Source: UBA8437 sp964646205 (lineage in GTDB: Bacteria > Planctomycetota > Planctomycetia > Planctomycetales > Planctomycetaceae). Taken from it: a stretch of 64,000 nt of DNA. The number at the start of each line of letters is the position of its first letter. Positions within the stretch are counted from its first letter, which is position 1. The translations under genes and the position numbers were made by a program. The stretch covers positions 1 through 64,000 of the forward strand of contig CAZYAZ010000017.1 of the NCBI GenBank assembly GCA_964646205.1, given 5' to 3'. Shown piece after piece: positions 25,701 to 34,096 of this stretch. The notes beneath the pieces were generated by a model. It was given only the letters and a program-made list of their open reading frames with translations. It was not told the DNA's origin and ran no database searches.

Positions 25701-25827
25701 AAGTCGTCCAGGCGACGCGTGCCTTCGTGCTGAAGTTGGAGGGATCCGCGGCTGGTGACCGCGTCGTGATGCAGGCCAAAACGGCAACAAGCAGTGTTCG
25801 GCACAGTGGATTGTTCAAGACGGTCAC
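22786..25827 (-). CDS. PQQ-dependent sugar dehydrogenase-like protein with three c-type haem sites
   Basis: A 1013-residue exported protein. The GTG at 25827 is chosen because AGGAG lies seven bases upstream and a signal peptide follows (LCRTLLVAVLACITTRSPAA). Residues about 50-430 are a soluble glucose/sorbosone dehydrogenase-type propeller (VVERFGRIFSVPL, GGHNGGCLQFGPDGYLYIAT, NYGWSITEG). The second half carries three CxxCH haem motifs: CTVCH (591-595), CSHCH (669-673) and CRNCH (885-889), the last within a planctomycete-type C-terminal cytochrome module ending in ADLTAFLSSLKTP. Such proteins are thought to oxidise sugars or alcohols in the periplasm and pass electrons through the haems. 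It is divergent from a DUF1501 gene. Confidence 0.87.
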   Translation of the reverse strand: MTVLNNPLCRTLLVAVLACITTRSPAADPSNFSTKARVAWTTSRVKGSPDPPSPYVTRVAFPDLTFDEPLDMNYAAGINRLLVVERFGRIFSVPLDRKTTKPDLILDANEVLGRTKPKTLSAYGFALHPKYPKVRYAYATIVTSNTEELPKGSRLSRFRVLPGEPPRCDPKSEQILFEWPSGGHNGGCLQFGPDGYLYIATGDSSGIADLYLTGQDLTNLSGAILRIDVDHPGEKLPYTVPRDNPFLATKGARPEIWAYGLRQPWKMSFDTATGDLWTGNIGQDLWEMVFRIERGGNYGWSITEGTHPFEPERPRGPTAIIPPIIEHDHANFRSITGGFVYHGKKLAKLRGAYVYGDYDTGRIWQLRYDRKNQKLVSASELVDSSMRLVGFGQDSQGELYLLDHVSGRIHELVPNPNTGQKSNFPTTLSATGLFDSVKTLTPAAGLIPYDVIAPQWADGATKQRFLALPNDSKMEFETLTYPQPAPGSPPGWKFPNGTVIVETIFLETEAGQPGSRRRIETRILHHERLSGDESNGDQYWQGYTYVWNDEQTEAELLLDPQGRDRVFQITDRQAPGGVRQQTWHFPSRTECTVCHNMAAKYVLGVTTHQMNRDHDYGDQSLNQIDLLDRLGCFTKRLPAPTSSLPRLVDYRAKKNDLDRRARSYLHANCSHCHRKWGGGNARFQLLDTLDLAETGALGVRPGQGTFGMAAGKVLAAGDPYRSVLFFRMSKLGAGRMPRIGSSVVDPVGTRLIHDWIASLPSASPEPNIARSRGNTAVAMKTLKSTASAANRAAQIDSLLKTTPGSIRLLHATTGSELDQATRSQVIRSATAHASATVRDLFERYLPEEKRVKRLGTIIKPAQILALPGDIARGRNVFFKTDGVQCRNCHKITGQGKEVGPDLSGVGKKFTRAQILESILQPSKKIEPKWLTYVVETVQGRVFTGLLVSKDDKQVVLKDAKDKLTRIAADDVDVLAAQQKSLMPDLLVRDMTAQQVADLTAFLSSLKTPVPQKK

Positions 25828-26041
25828 GGATGAACTCCTGCGGAAGCGATTCAGGGGCAGGCGTTCAGCATACCGTCTGTAAATCACGACAACCACGACA
25901 ACCGTGTCGGTGTTTGGTCGAGCGGTCACTGCGGCAGGGGGGATAAGAATATCAATGAACCTTGATCCGACGAATCGCCGATCAGTAGAATCACGGGACG
26001 AGGATCAGGTTGCAGTCGATCGCATGGAAAGAGAGTGTGGC

Positions 26042-27418
26042 ATGACGCCGGACCGAGCCAACCAGATGTTGTCGATGCAACGGCGTGGCTTCCTGAAATC
26101 GGGACTGGCGGCCGGTGGCCTGACGGGGCTCGGCCTGTCCCTGAGTGACCTGCTGTCGGTTCGCGCGGCGGCTGCGCCGGCGAGAACCTCCGGCCAGGCC
26201 AAGTCCTGCATCCTGCTGTACATGACCGGAGGACCGGCCCAGCAGGAGACCTTCGACATGAAGCCGAAGGCCAACCAGGGGTATCGTGGCGATTTCAATC
26301 CGATCGAGACGAGCGTGCCGGGAGTCGAGGTGTGTGAACACCTGCCGATGCTGGCACGGCAAGCCCACAATTATTCGGTCATTCGCTCGACCTATCACAA
26401 CAGCAACACACACGGGATCGGCGTTCACTACAACATGACCGGTCTGAAGAACGCCCCACGGACCCGGGGCGAGCCCCAGATGGATCGCGTGGATCCGCCG
26501 TGTGTTGGCGGCGTGGTTCGACAGTTGCGGGGAGATCGCAACGGGTTGCCGGCATCAGTGCATCTGCCAGTCCGCATCGGTGATCAGAACAATTTCCAGT
26601 GGGGCGGCCAGCACGCCGGATTCCTCGGGCCGAACTTCGATCCGTTGATGCTGATTGATGAGTCCTGGAAGCCGGGGACACTTCCCCCGGGCTTTCGCCC
26701 TCCCAAGGGAGTTGGAGACCGTCGCCAGGAGAGTCGCCAGAGGTTGCTGACCCGTGTCGAACGCTCGCGTGTCGAGGTGTCGCCGGCGGAGGCCAATTAC
26801 GGTCGATTCCAGCAGCAGGCACTGGACATCCTTGGGTCGAATTCGGCCTGGCGGGCCTTCACGTTCGATGACGAGTCTCCCGAAACGCTGGCCCGTTACG
26901 GGGACAACAAGTTTGGCCGCAGTTGCCTGGTGGCACGGCGGCTCGTCGAGGCGGGCGTGGGGCTGGTGACGGTCCCCTGGATGTACCTGCATTCGACGAA
27001 GAATTTTGATACCCACGACAAGCACTTCAAGGTGATGAAGGACCTGTTGTTGCCGCCGATGGACCGCGCGTTTTCGGCATTGATCGAAGATTTGTCCGAA
27101 CGCGGGCGGTTGGACGAGACGCTGATTGCCTGGACCGGTGAATTCGGACGGACTCCGAAGGTCAACAAGAAGGCCGGGCGTGATCACTGGGGACCGGTGT
27201 ACAGCACGGTGCTGGCCGGCGGAGGAATCCGCGGCGGCCAGGTGTATGGTTCCAGCGACAAGATCGCCGGTTACCCGGCCGACAACCCGGTCCACGTCCG
27301 AGACTTCATCGCCACCATCTACCACTGCCTGGGGTATGGCTCGGACACCCGCGTGGTCGATCCGACCGGTCGGCCGCACTTTGTCGTGCAGGGCACGCCG
27401 GTCCACTCGCTGTTCTAG
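26042..27418 (+). CDS. DUF1501 protein with Tat signal
   Basis: About 458 residues in the DUF1501 family, an alkaline-phosphatase/sulfatase-superfamily-like group abundant in planctomycetes with no proven reaction. The start is uncertain. The ATG at 26042 has GAGAG upstream; ATGs at 25955 and 26024 are alternatives. MQRRGFLKSGLAAGGLTGLG is a twin-arginine signal, so the protein is exported folded. Family landmarks are KSCILLYMTGGPAQQETFD, VCEHLPMLARQAHNYSVIRS, GEFGRTPKVNKKAGRDHW and LAGGGIRGGQVYG. DUF1501 genes usually pair with DUF1549/DUF1553 genes; this one lacks such a partner and faces the divergent haem/PQQ gene instead. Confidence 0.88.
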   Translation: MTPDRANQMLSMQRRGFLKSGLAAGGLTGLGLSLSDLLSVRAAAAPARTSGQAKSCILLYMTGGPAQQETFDMKPKANQGYRGDFNPIETSVPGVEVCEHLPMLARQAHNYSVIRSTYHNSNTHGIGVHYNMTGLKNAPRTRGEPQMDRVDPPCVGGVVRQLRGDRNGLPASVHLPVRIGDQNNFQWGGQHAGFLGPNFDPLMLIDESWKPGTLPPGFRPPKGVGDRRQESRQRLLTRVERSRVEVSPAEANYGRFQQQALDILGSNSAWRAFTFDDESPETLARYGDNKFGRSCLVARRLVEAGVGLVTVPWMYLHSTKNFDTHDKHFKVMKDLLLPPMDRAFSALIEDLSERGRLDETLIAWTGEFGRTPKVNKKAGRDHWGPVYSTVLAGGGIRGGQVYGSSDKIAGYPADNPVHVRDFIATIYHCLGYGSDTRVVDPTGRPHFVVQGTPVHSLF

Positions 27419-27543
27419 GACCGACGGCCCGTTGTCCGCTGGTCAACCTCTCGTGTCTCGCTTTCGCCGTGCGCTGTCGCGTGGCACAATCGGCAGAACG
27501 ACACGACGAGTGCACGAAACCGGTAGAACGGGACGGATGACCC

Positions 27544-29253
27544 ATGTCACAAGTGGAACAAGATCGCCAGGCCATTCTCGAAGCGAAGCAGAAAGGAGGG
27601 CTGGCGACACTGTTGGCCTACGCCCGCCTGTCGGGGCCGGGCTGGTTGCAGGGGGCGATCACCCTGGGCGGAGGTTCGCTGGCCGGCAGTCTCTACCTGG
27701 GAGTCATCGGCGGTTACGAGATGATGTGGCTTCAGCCACTGATGATGATCCTGGGAATCGTGATGCTCAGTGCCATCGGCTACGTCGCACTCTCGACCGG
27801 TGAACGTCCTTTCGATGCGATCAACCGTCACGTCAATCCCGTGCTGGGGGGGGGGGGGGCGATAGCCACGCTGATGGCCAACCTGGTCTGGGCGATGCCC
27901 CAGTTTTCCCTGGGGACTGCGGCGATTCAGCAAAACCTGTTTCCCGAGTTGTTTGGTGGTGATGCGGGGAAATACATTGCCGTGGGATTGTTGTTTGGCG
28001 TGTCGGCGGTCGTGATCTGGTTCTACGAAAGTGGTGGCTGGGGGCTGAAGCTTTTCGAGATTCTGTTGAAGTCCATGGTGGCGATTGTCGTCCTGAGTTT
28101 CTTCGGGGTGGTGATCGCGATGTCATCCAAGGGCGGGGGGTTGGCCTGGGGTGAGATCCTGGCCGGTTTTGTCCCGGACCTGTCATTGTTGGATCGGCCG
28201 GCAGCGGCATTTGAGGCCGCGCTGGCCGAGTCGACTCATGCCGAATTCTGGCGTGAGCAGATCCTCTCGACACAACGGGACCGGATGGTGACCGCCGCCG
28301 CGACTGCGGTTGGCATCAACATGACGTTCCTGCTGCCCTACTCGATGCTCAAACGAGGCTGGGATCGAGATTTTCGTGGCCTGGCGATCTTCGATCTCTC
28401 GGTTGGCCTGTTCATCCCCTTTTTGTTGGCAACCAGCTGCGTTGTGATCGCCTCGGCCAGCCAGTTTCATGGTCAGTTCGATCCGGGGTTGGTGGGCGAA
28501 GGTCCAGCGACTCCGGGAATTACCGACAAACTCCAGGCCGGGTACGACAAGAACGTCGCTGGATTAAAAAAGACGCTGGCCGGTACTGAAGAAGTCGACC
28601 TGGCGGACAAAAAGATCGCCGCGATGCTGGTCCAGCGAGATGCGTTTCTGCTGGCCAACACGCTCGAGAAATTGACAGGTCCCACCGTGGCTCATGTCGT
28701 CTTCGGCATCGGTGTGGTTGGCATGGCCTTCTCGACGATCATCATTCTGATGCTGATCAACGGGTTCACCGTTTGCGAGATGATGGGGATTCCGGCATCA
28801 GGGATTCAGCACCGGATCTTCAGCCTGCTGCCGGGAGTCACCGGCGCACTGGGGTTCCTGTTCCTGTGGGGGGATGGCGAGGCCCGGTTCTGGTTGGCAG
28901 TGCCGACGAGTGTTTTCGGTATGGTGCTGTTGCCGATCGCCTACCTGACATTCTTCCTGATGATGAACAATCGTCGGATGCTGGGAGACCACATGCCGCA
29001 GGGGGGGCGACGCAACCTGATCAACGTGGCGATGTGTGTGGCATTGGGGGCGGCGACGGTGGGTGCCGGGTGGGCAATCTGGAGTAAGGCACACTGGTAC
29101 GGCGTGGGCGGAGTGGCTGCATTTCTGGTGCTCGTCGGCGTGGTCCAGGTCGTGCGTGGAGGCGGGCCTCGCGATGAACCTACAGGAAGCCCGAACCTCC
29201 CGACCTCATCCCCCGAAACGTCATCGGGACTTTCCGATTCCGAGGAGGCGTGA
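27544..29253 (+). CDS. Nramp-like divalent metal transporter
   Basis: A 569-residue polytopic protein of the Nramp family (H+/divalent cation symport, Mn2+ or Fe2+). The N-terminal SGPGWLQGAITLGGGSLAGS corresponds to the unwound TM1 metal-binding region, although the canonical DPGN there is replaced by GAIT/GGGS, so metal selectivity is uncertain and the protein may belong to a divergent subfamily. About eleven hydrophobic segments are visible, with a soluble insertion at about 305-370. A G14 homopolymer at 27846-27859 encodes the Gly4 in NPVLGGGGAIATL (around residue 102). The Ser/Pro/Thr-rich C-terminus is cytoplasmic-looking. The sulfatase gene follows after only four bases. Confidence 0.78.
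   Translation: MSQVEQDRQAILEAKQKGGLATLLAYARLSGPGWLQGAITLGGGSLAGSLYLGVIGGYEMMWLQPLMMILGIVMLSAIGYVALSTGERPFDAINRHVNPVLGGGGAIATLMANLVWAMPQFSLGTAAIQQNLFPELFGGDAGKYIAVGLLFGVSAVVIWFYESGGWGLKLFEILLKSMVAIVVLSFFGVVIAMSSKGGGLAWGEILAGFVPDLSLLDRPAAAFEAALAESTHAEFWREQILSTQRDRMVTAAATAVGINMTFLLPYSMLKRGWDRDFRGLAIFDLSVGLFIPFLLATSCVVIASASQFHGQFDPGLVGEGPATPGITDKLQAGYDKNVAGLKKTLAGTEEVDLADKKIAAMLVQRDAFLLANTLEKLTGPTVAHVVFGIGVVGMAFSTIIILMLINGFTVCEMMGIPASGIQHRIFSLLPGVTGALGFLFLWGDGEARFWLAVPTSVFGMVLLPIAYLTFFLMMNNRRMLGDHMPQGGRRNLINVAMCVALGAATVGAGWAIWSKAHWYGVGGVAAFLVLVGVVQVVRGGGPRDEPTGSPNLPTSSPETSSGLSDSEEA
27846..27859. repeat. G14 homopolymer inside transporter gene
   Basis: Fourteen consecutive G on the plus strand fall within codons for four glycines between membrane helices. 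Runs of this length are prone to replication slippage, and gain or loss of one base would truncate the transporter. In a draft assembly the exact length may also be misjudged. Confidence 0.8.
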
Positions 29254-29257
29254 CCAC

Positions 29258-30727
29258 ATGGGGGGCGTGGCGCGACTTCTTGTCTCGTTGGTGTTACTGG
29301 TTCCCGCGGTCGGGGTTGCCGCCGAGCGGCCCAACGTGGTGTTCTTCCTGGTCGATGACCTGGGGTGGACCGACCTGGGTTGCTTTGGCAGTTCGTTTTA
29401 CGACACACCGCATGTCGACGGCCTGGCCAAATCGGGAATGCGGTTCACCAACGCGTACGCGGCCTGTCCTGTTTGCAGCCCCACCCGAGCCAGCATCCTG
29501 TCCGGAAAGTATCCGTCACGAATCGGCATCACCGACTACATCAATGCGGCGGGGGGCAACCAGCCTGGGAAATGGCGTCGCAACACCAGGCTACTGCCGT
29601 CGCCCTACAAGGACCGGATGGCTCACAAGGAAGTGACCCTGGCTGAAGCGCTGAAGGAGGCCGGTTACGCGACATTTTTTGCCGGGAAATGGCACCTCGG
29701 CCCCGAGAAATTCTGGCCTGAAAGCCAGGGGTTCGATGTCAACCGGGGAGGGATCACGCGAGGAGGGCCGTACGGCGGGAAAAAGTACTTCTCGCCCTAT
29801 GGGAACCCGCGTTTGAAGGATGGGCCTCCCGGAGAGCATCTGCCAGCACGACTGGCCAACGAGACGGTCAAGTTCATCGAGTTGAATCGCGAGAAGCCGT
29901 TCCTGGCCTACCTGTCTTTCTACTCGGTCCACACCCCGCTGATTGCCCGGGCGGATCTTCGCCAGAAGTACGTTGCGAAGCGAAAGACGCTCGATGCCAA
30001 GTTGGTCGCCGGGGAATTCTCGAAACGAGAACACAACCGTCGGGTGCGGACACTGCAGGCTCACGCGGTTTACGCCGGGATGGTCGAAGCGATGGACGCA
30101 GCGGTGGGCACGGTGCTGGCGGGATTGAAGCGACTGGGACTCGAACAGAACACGGTGGTGTTCTTCATGTCCGACAATGGTGGACTGTCGACGTCGGAGG
30201 GGCATCCGACCAGCAACCTTCCACTGCGCGGTGGTAAGGGGTGGATGTACGAGGGCGGGATCCGCGAGCCGATGATCGTGCGATGGCCCGGGGTCACCAC
30301 GCCGGGGAGCCTGTGCAAGCAGGTGGTCACCAGCACGGACTTCTACCCCACGATCCTCGAAATCTCTGGCTTGAAGCCTCGGCCGGATCAACACCGTGAC
30401 GGGATGAGCTTCGTTTCACTGTTGCAGGGCGGCACACGGGATCGCGGCCCGGTTCTGTGGCATTATCCTCACTATGGCAACCAGGGTGGTGCCCCGTCGG
30501 GGGCAGTTCGGGACGGGCGATGGAAGTTGATCGAGTGGTACGAGGACAAGCGGGTGGAACTGTTTGACCTGGAGAGTGACATCGGTGAGAGCCGGGACCT
30601 GGCCGAGGGGCAGCCAGATCGGGTCCGGGCGATGCGGGCCACGCTTCACCGGATGCTCAAGGAGACCGGTGCGGTGATGCCGGCTCGTAACGAGCGGTTT
30701 GACAAGAGCAAGCGGGAGGGCCGGTGA
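29258..30727 (+). CDS. Exported type I sulfatase
   Basis: A 489-residue arylsulfatase-type enzyme hydrolysing sulfate esters, probably of polysaccharides. ATG at 29258 has AGGAGG upstream and a signal peptide (LLVSLVLLVPAVGVAA). The metal-binding start NVVFFLVDDLGWTDLGCFG, the modification site CSPTR with Cys73 (to be converted to formylglycine), KWHLG, and the second-domain SDNGG, KGWMYEGGIREP motifs are all present. The C-terminal DLESDIGESRDLAEGQP strand motif is typical of the family. It follows the transporter gene by four bases, suggesting one transcript. Planctomycetes carry many sulfatases for algal and marine sulfated glycans; the substrate here is unknown. An FGE-type maturase must be encoded elsewhere. 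Confidence 0.93.
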   Translation: MGGVARLLVSLVLLVPAVGVAAERPNVVFFLVDDLGWTDLGCFGSSFYDTPHVDGLAKSGMRFTNAYAACPVCSPTRASILSGKYPSRIGITDYINAAGGNQPGKWRRNTRLLPSPYKDRMAHKEVTLAEALKEAGYATFFAGKWHLGPEKFWPESQGFDVNRGGITRGGPYGGKKYFSPYGNPRLKDGPPGEHLPARLANETVKFIELNREKPFLAYLSFYSVHTPLIARADLRQKYVAKRKTLDAKLVAGEFSKREHNRRVRTLQAHAVYAGMVEAMDAAVGTVLAGLKRLGLEQNTVVFFMSDNGGLSTSEGHPTSNLPLRGGKGWMYEGGIREPMIVRWPGVTTPGSLCKQVVTSTDFYPTILEISGLKPRPDQHRDGMSFVSLLQGGTRDRGPVLWHYPHYGNQGGAPSGAVRDGRWKLIEWYEDKRVELFDLESDIGESRDLAEGQPDRVRAMRATLHRMLKETGAVMPARNERFDKSKREGR

Positions 30728-30743
30728 ATGTGCCGGGGCTGGT

Positions 30744-31721
30744 GTGGGTGATCGCGAACAACCCGAATCACCAGGCGACGGTGCGACGCCTCGCCGATTT
30801 CGAGTGTGGTTGCGCCGCGGGGTGTTGTACCTGCTGGTTCCCTACCTGGGACTGATCCTGATGTTTGCTTGGTTGCAGCGGTCGATGATGTACTTTCCCG
30901 CCCGGGTGGCGGTGGTGCCGACGGCCGAGTGTGGCCTGCCGCCAGGCCAGGTTCACGAGATCGAGGTGCCGGTGGCCGACGACGTGCGATTGTCTGGCTG
31001 GCTGGTGTTGGCTGCCGGCCAGGCCGCTGATGATCCGGCCGATGGTCTCGCCCAACTCACCGACGGAAGAACCCTTCTTCTGTATTTTCCGGGCAATGCC
31101 GGGCACCGCGGTTACCGGGCCAACGCGATCGCCGATTTCACGGAACTGGGGATCGACGTCGTGCTCGTGGACTATCGCGGCTACGCCGAAAACGCCGGAA
31201 AACCGGCCGAAACGTTGTTGCACGCCGACGCCCGAGAGATTCAGATCTGGCTGGCGGCCCACGGTGCTTCTGCCGATCGACTGATCCTGTTCGGAGAATC
31301 ACTGGGGGGCGCCGTTGCGGTTCGCCTGGCAGCCGACTTGTGCCGTGGAGGCACACCGCCGGCGGGGTTGCTGTTGCGGGCCCCGTTTTCGTCAATGACT
31401 GATACCGCCTGCCATCACTATCCGTGGCTGCCGGTTCGATGGATACTGGTCGACCGCTACGAGTCGATCGACCACATCGGCGACGTGACTTGTCCTTTGA
31501 CAATCGTACACGGTACAGATGACCGGGTTGTTCCGGTTCGGCTGTCACGAAACCTGTTCGAAGCTGCCCCGTCCCGATCGACCTCGGGAATCGAGCGGCG
31601 GTTTATCGAACTTCCAGGAGTTGGCCACAATCAGATGCCGCGAGAACCGGTTGTCGAGGCGGCGAAAAAAATGATTCCAGGGAGCGACGAATCCAATGGA
31701 GACCATGAACATGCAGGTTGA
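30744..31721 (+). CDS. Membrane-anchored alpha/beta hydrolase (BEM46-like)
   Basis: About 325 residues. The start is uncertain: the frame is open from a TTG at 30699, GTG at 30744 lies 16 bases after the sulfatase stop, and no strong ribosome-binding site distinguishes them. A single N-terminal membrane helix (VLYLLVPYLGLILMFAWLQ) is followed by RSMMYFPAR, typical of BEM46/ABHD13-like serine hydrolases. The fold includes LLYFPGNAGHRGYR (oxyanion loop), the nucleophile in FGESLGGAVAV, an Asp in HGTDDRVVP and a His in GVGHNQMP, so the triad is complete. The 3' end overlaps the next gene by 26 bases, suggesting coupling. Confidence 0.82.
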   Translation: MGDREQPESPGDGATPRRFRVWLRRGVLYLLVPYLGLILMFAWLQRSMMYFPARVAVVPTAECGLPPGQVHEIEVPVADDVRLSGWLVLAAGQAADDPADGLAQLTDGRTLLLYFPGNAGHRGYRANAIADFTELGIDVVLVDYRGYAENAGKPAETLLHADAREIQIWLAAHGASADRLILFGESLGGAVAVRLAADLCRGGTPPAGLLLRAPFSSMTDTACHHYPWLPVRWILVDRYESIDHIGDVTCPLTIVHGTDDRVVPVRLSRNLFEAAPSRSTSGIERRFIELPGVGHNQMPREPVVEAAKKMIPGSDESNGDHEHAG

Positions 31722-32643
31722 GACGAAGACCCGACGGGAATTCCTTGCCGGTGCCGGTGCGATGGCTGCCGGCGCGACGCTGGGCGGGATGGCCGCTGCC
31801 GAATCGAAGCAGAAGTTCCGGCTCCGTTACATTGTCGGGGCCTGCATGTACGGCACGAAGCCATTGGCCGAGATCCTGCCGGAGGTCCGCAAGTGTGGGG
31901 CCGAGACGGTCGAGTTCTGGGCTCGTCCCCATGGGGACCAGCGAGAGCAGGTCGACAAGTTGGGAGTGGAAGCCGTTCAGGCCCTGCTGAAGAAGAACAA
32001 GGTTCGACTCGGCAGCATGACCTGTTTCAAGTACGGAGTGTTCGGCATGCAGCCGGAGATGAAACTGGTCAAAGCCCTGGGCGGGGACATGGTGATCTGC
32101 AACACCGTCGGTCCCAGGAACCTCAAGGGTGAGGCGTTGAAGACAGCCGTCAAGGCCCTGGCCGAGAAACTGAAGCCCCACGTGGCGGCCGCCGAGAAGA
32201 TCGGCGTGAGGATTGGGATCGAGAACCACAGCGGGACGATCATCAATTCGCCCGAGTCGCAATTGATGTTGATGGACCTCTTGCCGTCATCGCACATCGG
32301 CATGGCCCTGGCTGGTTACCACATGCCGCAGGATCCCAGTTTGATTGGCAAACACATCGTGAGGCTGGGTGAACGATTGGTGCACTTCCAGGCCTGGGAG
32401 CACGGAATGGGCTGCAGCAAGAAACTGCCCAAGGCGCAGGAACTGATGCAGATGCCCGGTCGTGGTCCACTGGATTTTCAACCGATCGTCGCCGGATTGA
32501 AGAAAATCAAGTTTGCCGGTCGGGTCGAGATCTTCATGCACCCGGTTCCGCGCGGGGTACCGATCCTGGGGACGACCCAGAAGGTCACCGACGAGATCAA
32601 CCGGGCACGGGCCTATCTCGACAAGTTTGTCGACGCGGCCTAG
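31696..32643 (+). CDS. Tat-exported sugar phosphate isomerase/epimerase-like protein
   Basis: A 315-residue xylose-isomerase-like TIM barrel. The N-terminus TRREFLAGAGAMAAGATLGG is a twin-arginine signal, so the enzyme acts in the periplasm (or paryphoplasm). Barrel landmarks are CGAETVEFWARP, GIENHSGTII (metal-binding Glu region), HIGMALAGYHM and a C-terminal FAGRVEIFMHP with another acidic/His ligand pair. The family isomerises or epimerises sugars and inositols with a divalent metal. It overlaps the hydrolase gene upstream and converges on a Gfo/Idh/MocA oxidoreductase, the usual functional partner of such isomerases, although on the other strand. Confidence 0.86.
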   Translation: METMNMQVETKTRREFLAGAGAMAAGATLGGMAAAESKQKFRLRYIVGACMYGTKPLAEILPEVRKCGAETVEFWARPHGDQREQVDKLGVEAVQALLKKNKVRLGSMTCFKYGVFGMQPEMKLVKALGGDMVICNTVGPRNLKGEALKTAVKALAEKLKPHVAAAEKIGVRIGIENHSGTIINSPESQLMLMDLLPSSHIGMALAGYHMPQDPSLIGKHIVRLGERLVHFQAWEHGMGCSKKLPKAQELMQMPGRGPLDFQPIVAGLKKIKFAGRVEIFMHPVPRGVPILGTTQKVTDEINRARAYLDKFVDAA

Positions 32644-32658
32644 TGTTCGCGACGATGC

Positions 32659-33945
32659 CTAGACCTTGGGCAACTCGTAACCCTTGCGGTACTCGCGGCT
32701 GAGGTACTGGTTGGCCGATTTGTCGTTCGTGAAAGTCTCGGTCTCCGGGTCAAATTCCAGTCGCTTGCCGGTCCGGTAGGCGATGTTGCCGAGGTGGCAG
32801 AGCATCGACGAGTAGTGCCCTTCGAGGATGTCGGCATTGAGTTCTTCTTGCTTGCGATTCCGCACGCAGGCAATGAAGTTGCGATAGTGGCCGCCGTCGT
32901 CGGACCATTTCTTGTAGAACTTCTTGCCGGGTTTGCCCCTGCGGTGGAAGATCCGGTACCCGTCGCGATCGACCATCATGTAGCCATCGTCACCGTAGAT
33001 GATGTTGTCGTTGTCGTTCATGTGGGCTTGCATGCGGTAGGGCGTGAAGTCCCGTTGCTCGAAGACGTACAACAGGTCGTCGTATTCCCAGGTGACCACC
33101 ATCGCATCGGGCACCTCGTGGGCGTCACCCTTCCATCCCAGCTTGGCACCACTGCAACTGACTGCGTTGGGAGCACCGAGGTTCAGCGCCCAGCGGCCAA
33201 TGTCGACCTGATGGACACCGTCGTTGCCCAGGTCGCCGGTGCCATAGTCCCACAACCAGTGCCAGCCTGTATGGAAGCGGTTGCGGTTGAAGGGTTTCAT
33301 GGGTGCGGGGCCGACCCAGATGTCGTAGTTGACCCCCTTGGGGACGGGCTCGTCCTTGCGATGAGCCATTCGACCTCGTCGCTGGTTGTTGATCGCCTTG
33401 ACCATCATCACCTTGCCAATGGCACCATCAGCAATCAATTTCCAGGCCTGTTTGTAGTGCGGGGCGGCCCGGAGGTTGGTTCCGTGTTGCACGATCCGCT
33501 TGTGTTTGCGGGCGGCGGTGACGGCAGTGCGGCCTTCGTGGATATTGTGCGAGGCGGGTTTTTCGACGTACACGTCCTTGCCGGCCAGGCAGGCGTGTAT
33601 CGTGACCGGGGCGTGCCAGTGGTCCGGGGTCGCCACGGCCAGTGCGTCCACGTCCTTGCGGTCGAGCAGAGTGCGGAAATCGACGACGTACTCGGGGCGG
33701 CGGCCAGAGAGTTGCTGGATCTGGTTGCACATCGCCTGTCCACGACTTTCGTCGACATCGCAGATGGCGACCACCTGGCTCTCCTTGATCTGGGCAAAAG
33801 AGCGTGCCAGGTGGGCACCACGACCACAGCCAAGGACGGCGACATTGACAGTTTCGCTGGGAGCGGCGGCTTCCAGTGGAGCCAGTCCTGTGGCGGCCAA
33901 GGCGGCGGCACTGCCCAGGAAGGTGCGGCGGTCGGTGTGATCCAT
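32659..33945 (-). CDS. Tat-exported Gfo/Idh/MocA family oxidoreductase
   Basis: A 428-residue NAD(P)-dependent oxidoreductase. ATG at 33945 has GGAG seven bases upstream; a longer in-frame start exists but adds no homology. MDHTDRRTFLGSAAALAATG is a twin-arginine signal. The Rossmann domain carries VAVLGCGRGAHLARSF and the family motif VYVEKPASHNIHEG with the EKP lysine. The C-terminal domain has a planctomycete-type WHWLWDYGTGDLGNDGVHQV segment with conserved His/Asp. Such enzymes oxidise sugars or inositols at one position, and exported versions are thought to carry a bound cofactor. Its substrate may be linked to the neighbouring isomerase. Confidence 0.9.
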   Translation of the reverse strand: MDHTDRRTFLGSAAALAATGLAPLEAAAPSETVNVAVLGCGRGAHLARSFAQIKESQVVAICDVDESRGQAMCNQIQQLSGRRPEYVVDFRTLLDRKDVDALAVATPDHWHAPVTIHACLAGKDVYVEKPASHNIHEGRTAVTAARKHKRIVQHGTNLRAAPHYKQAWKLIADGAIGKVMMVKAINNQRRGRMAHRKDEPVPKGVNYDIWVGPAPMKPFNRNRFHTGWHWLWDYGTGDLGNDGVHQVDIGRWALNLGAPNAVSCSGAKLGWKGDAHEVPDAMVVTWEYDDLLYVFEQRDFTPYRMQAHMNDNDNIIYGDDGYMMVDRDGYRIFHRRGKPGKKFYKKWSDDGGHYRNFIACVRNRKQEELNADILEGHYSSMLCHLGNIAYRTGKRLEFDPETETFTNDKSANQYLSREYRKGYELPKV

Positions 33946-34096
33946 GATCGGCTCCGGTTTGATGACACGTAACAGCGTGGATGTCCGCATGCTACCCGTG
34001 GTCGGCACACCGTCTCAAGCTGGTGAGGCAGATTGCGTGCGGTGTCCCCAAGGTCGTAGAATCAGACGTGGTGACCCGGACGACACGGAGTCGACG

